DNA of 64,000 bases from contig NZ_JAJHUO010000005.1 in assembly GCF_020859565.1 (NCBI RefSeq), positions 225,621-289,620 of the forward strand, read 5' to 3'. This DNA is from Saccharothrix luteola. Lineage in GTDB: Bacteria > Actinomycetota > Actinomycetes > Mycobacteriales > Pseudonocardiaceae. Of this stretch, positions 62,457 through 64,000 are shown in pieces. The position numbers were made by a program, and so were the translations under genes. Each line of letters begins with the position of its first letter. The first letter of the stretch is position 1. Under the pieces are notes generated by a model that had not been told where the DNA came from, did no database searches, and was given only the letters and a program-made list of their open reading frames with translations.

Positions 62457-64000
<1,544 letters not shown>

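Overview
The window is chromosomal DNA from a high-GC actinobacterium. The best guess is order Pseudonocardiales, Actinosynnema/Saccharothrix/Lentzea type. The grounds are pervasive GC-rich codon third positions, many GTG starts, a BldC regulator, MgtA, MenJ and Cds1 homologues known from actinobacteria, and a gene order (hemD-hemB...hemL-phosphatase-TlpA-ccdA-resB-ccsB...menA...menE-menB-menD...mgtA-menG-menJ...grcC) resembling the hemD-to-grcC region of Mycobacterium tuberculosis. No rRNA, tRNA, insertion sequence, prophage or CRISPR array was seen. The left edge cuts hemD and the right edge cuts korA.

Layout. 1-6.4 kb: haem synthesis (end of hemD, hemB, hemL), with an array of small paralogous membrane proteins between hemB and hemL. 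6.4-12.1 kb: histidine phosphatase, then a cytochrome c maturation set (TlpA/ResA-like lipoprotein, ccdA, resB, ccsB), with an M64 metallopeptidase on the other strand. 12.2-20 kb: a mixed region (repeat-bearing MinD/ParA ATPase, bldC, Lrp and PadR regulators, aldo/keto reductase, ADP-ribosylglycohydrolase facing cds1, acetyltransferase). 20-30.5 kb: menaquinone genes menA, menE, menB, menD and menF, interrupted by a secreted SH3-like protein, an M1 aminopeptidase, and a sigma factor with a membrane partner. 30.6-34.9 kb: the phenylacetyl-CoA epoxidase operon paaABCDE. 35-41 kb: inositol-monophosphatase-like protein, two GT4 glycosyltransferases (mgtA and a neighbour), menG, menJ. 41.4-57.1 kb: the complete 14-gene complex I operon nuoA-N. 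57.1-64 kb: polyprenyl diphosphate synthase, rarD, a sunset-domain-like membrane protein, and korB/korA.

Together the genes describe a menaquinone-based respiratory chain: the quinone head group (menF, D, E, B), its tail (grcC-like), joining (menA), methylation (menG), tail saturation (menJ), the NADH dehydrogenase that reduces it (nuo), haem and cytochrome c assembly, and a ferredoxin-linked 2-oxoglutarate oxidoreductase. Two perfect Rex-type operators precede nuoA, and a near-perfect one lies in the menJ leader, so redox control by Rex is likely to join complex I and quinone saturation.

The least explained features are two long intergenic palindromes (38726-38950 and 58101-58242). Both are built from one 14-nt word repeated at an exact 22-bp period and inverted around an 18-20-nt loop. 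A second unusual theme is tiny open reading frames that bridge intra-operon gaps by ATGA/GTGA overlaps at both ends (paaA-paaB, paaB-paaC, mgtA-glycosyltransferase, nuoB-nuoC, nuoM-nuoN). A third is the number of genes whose -10 hexamer lies 6-9 nt before the start codon, implying leaderless mRNAs.
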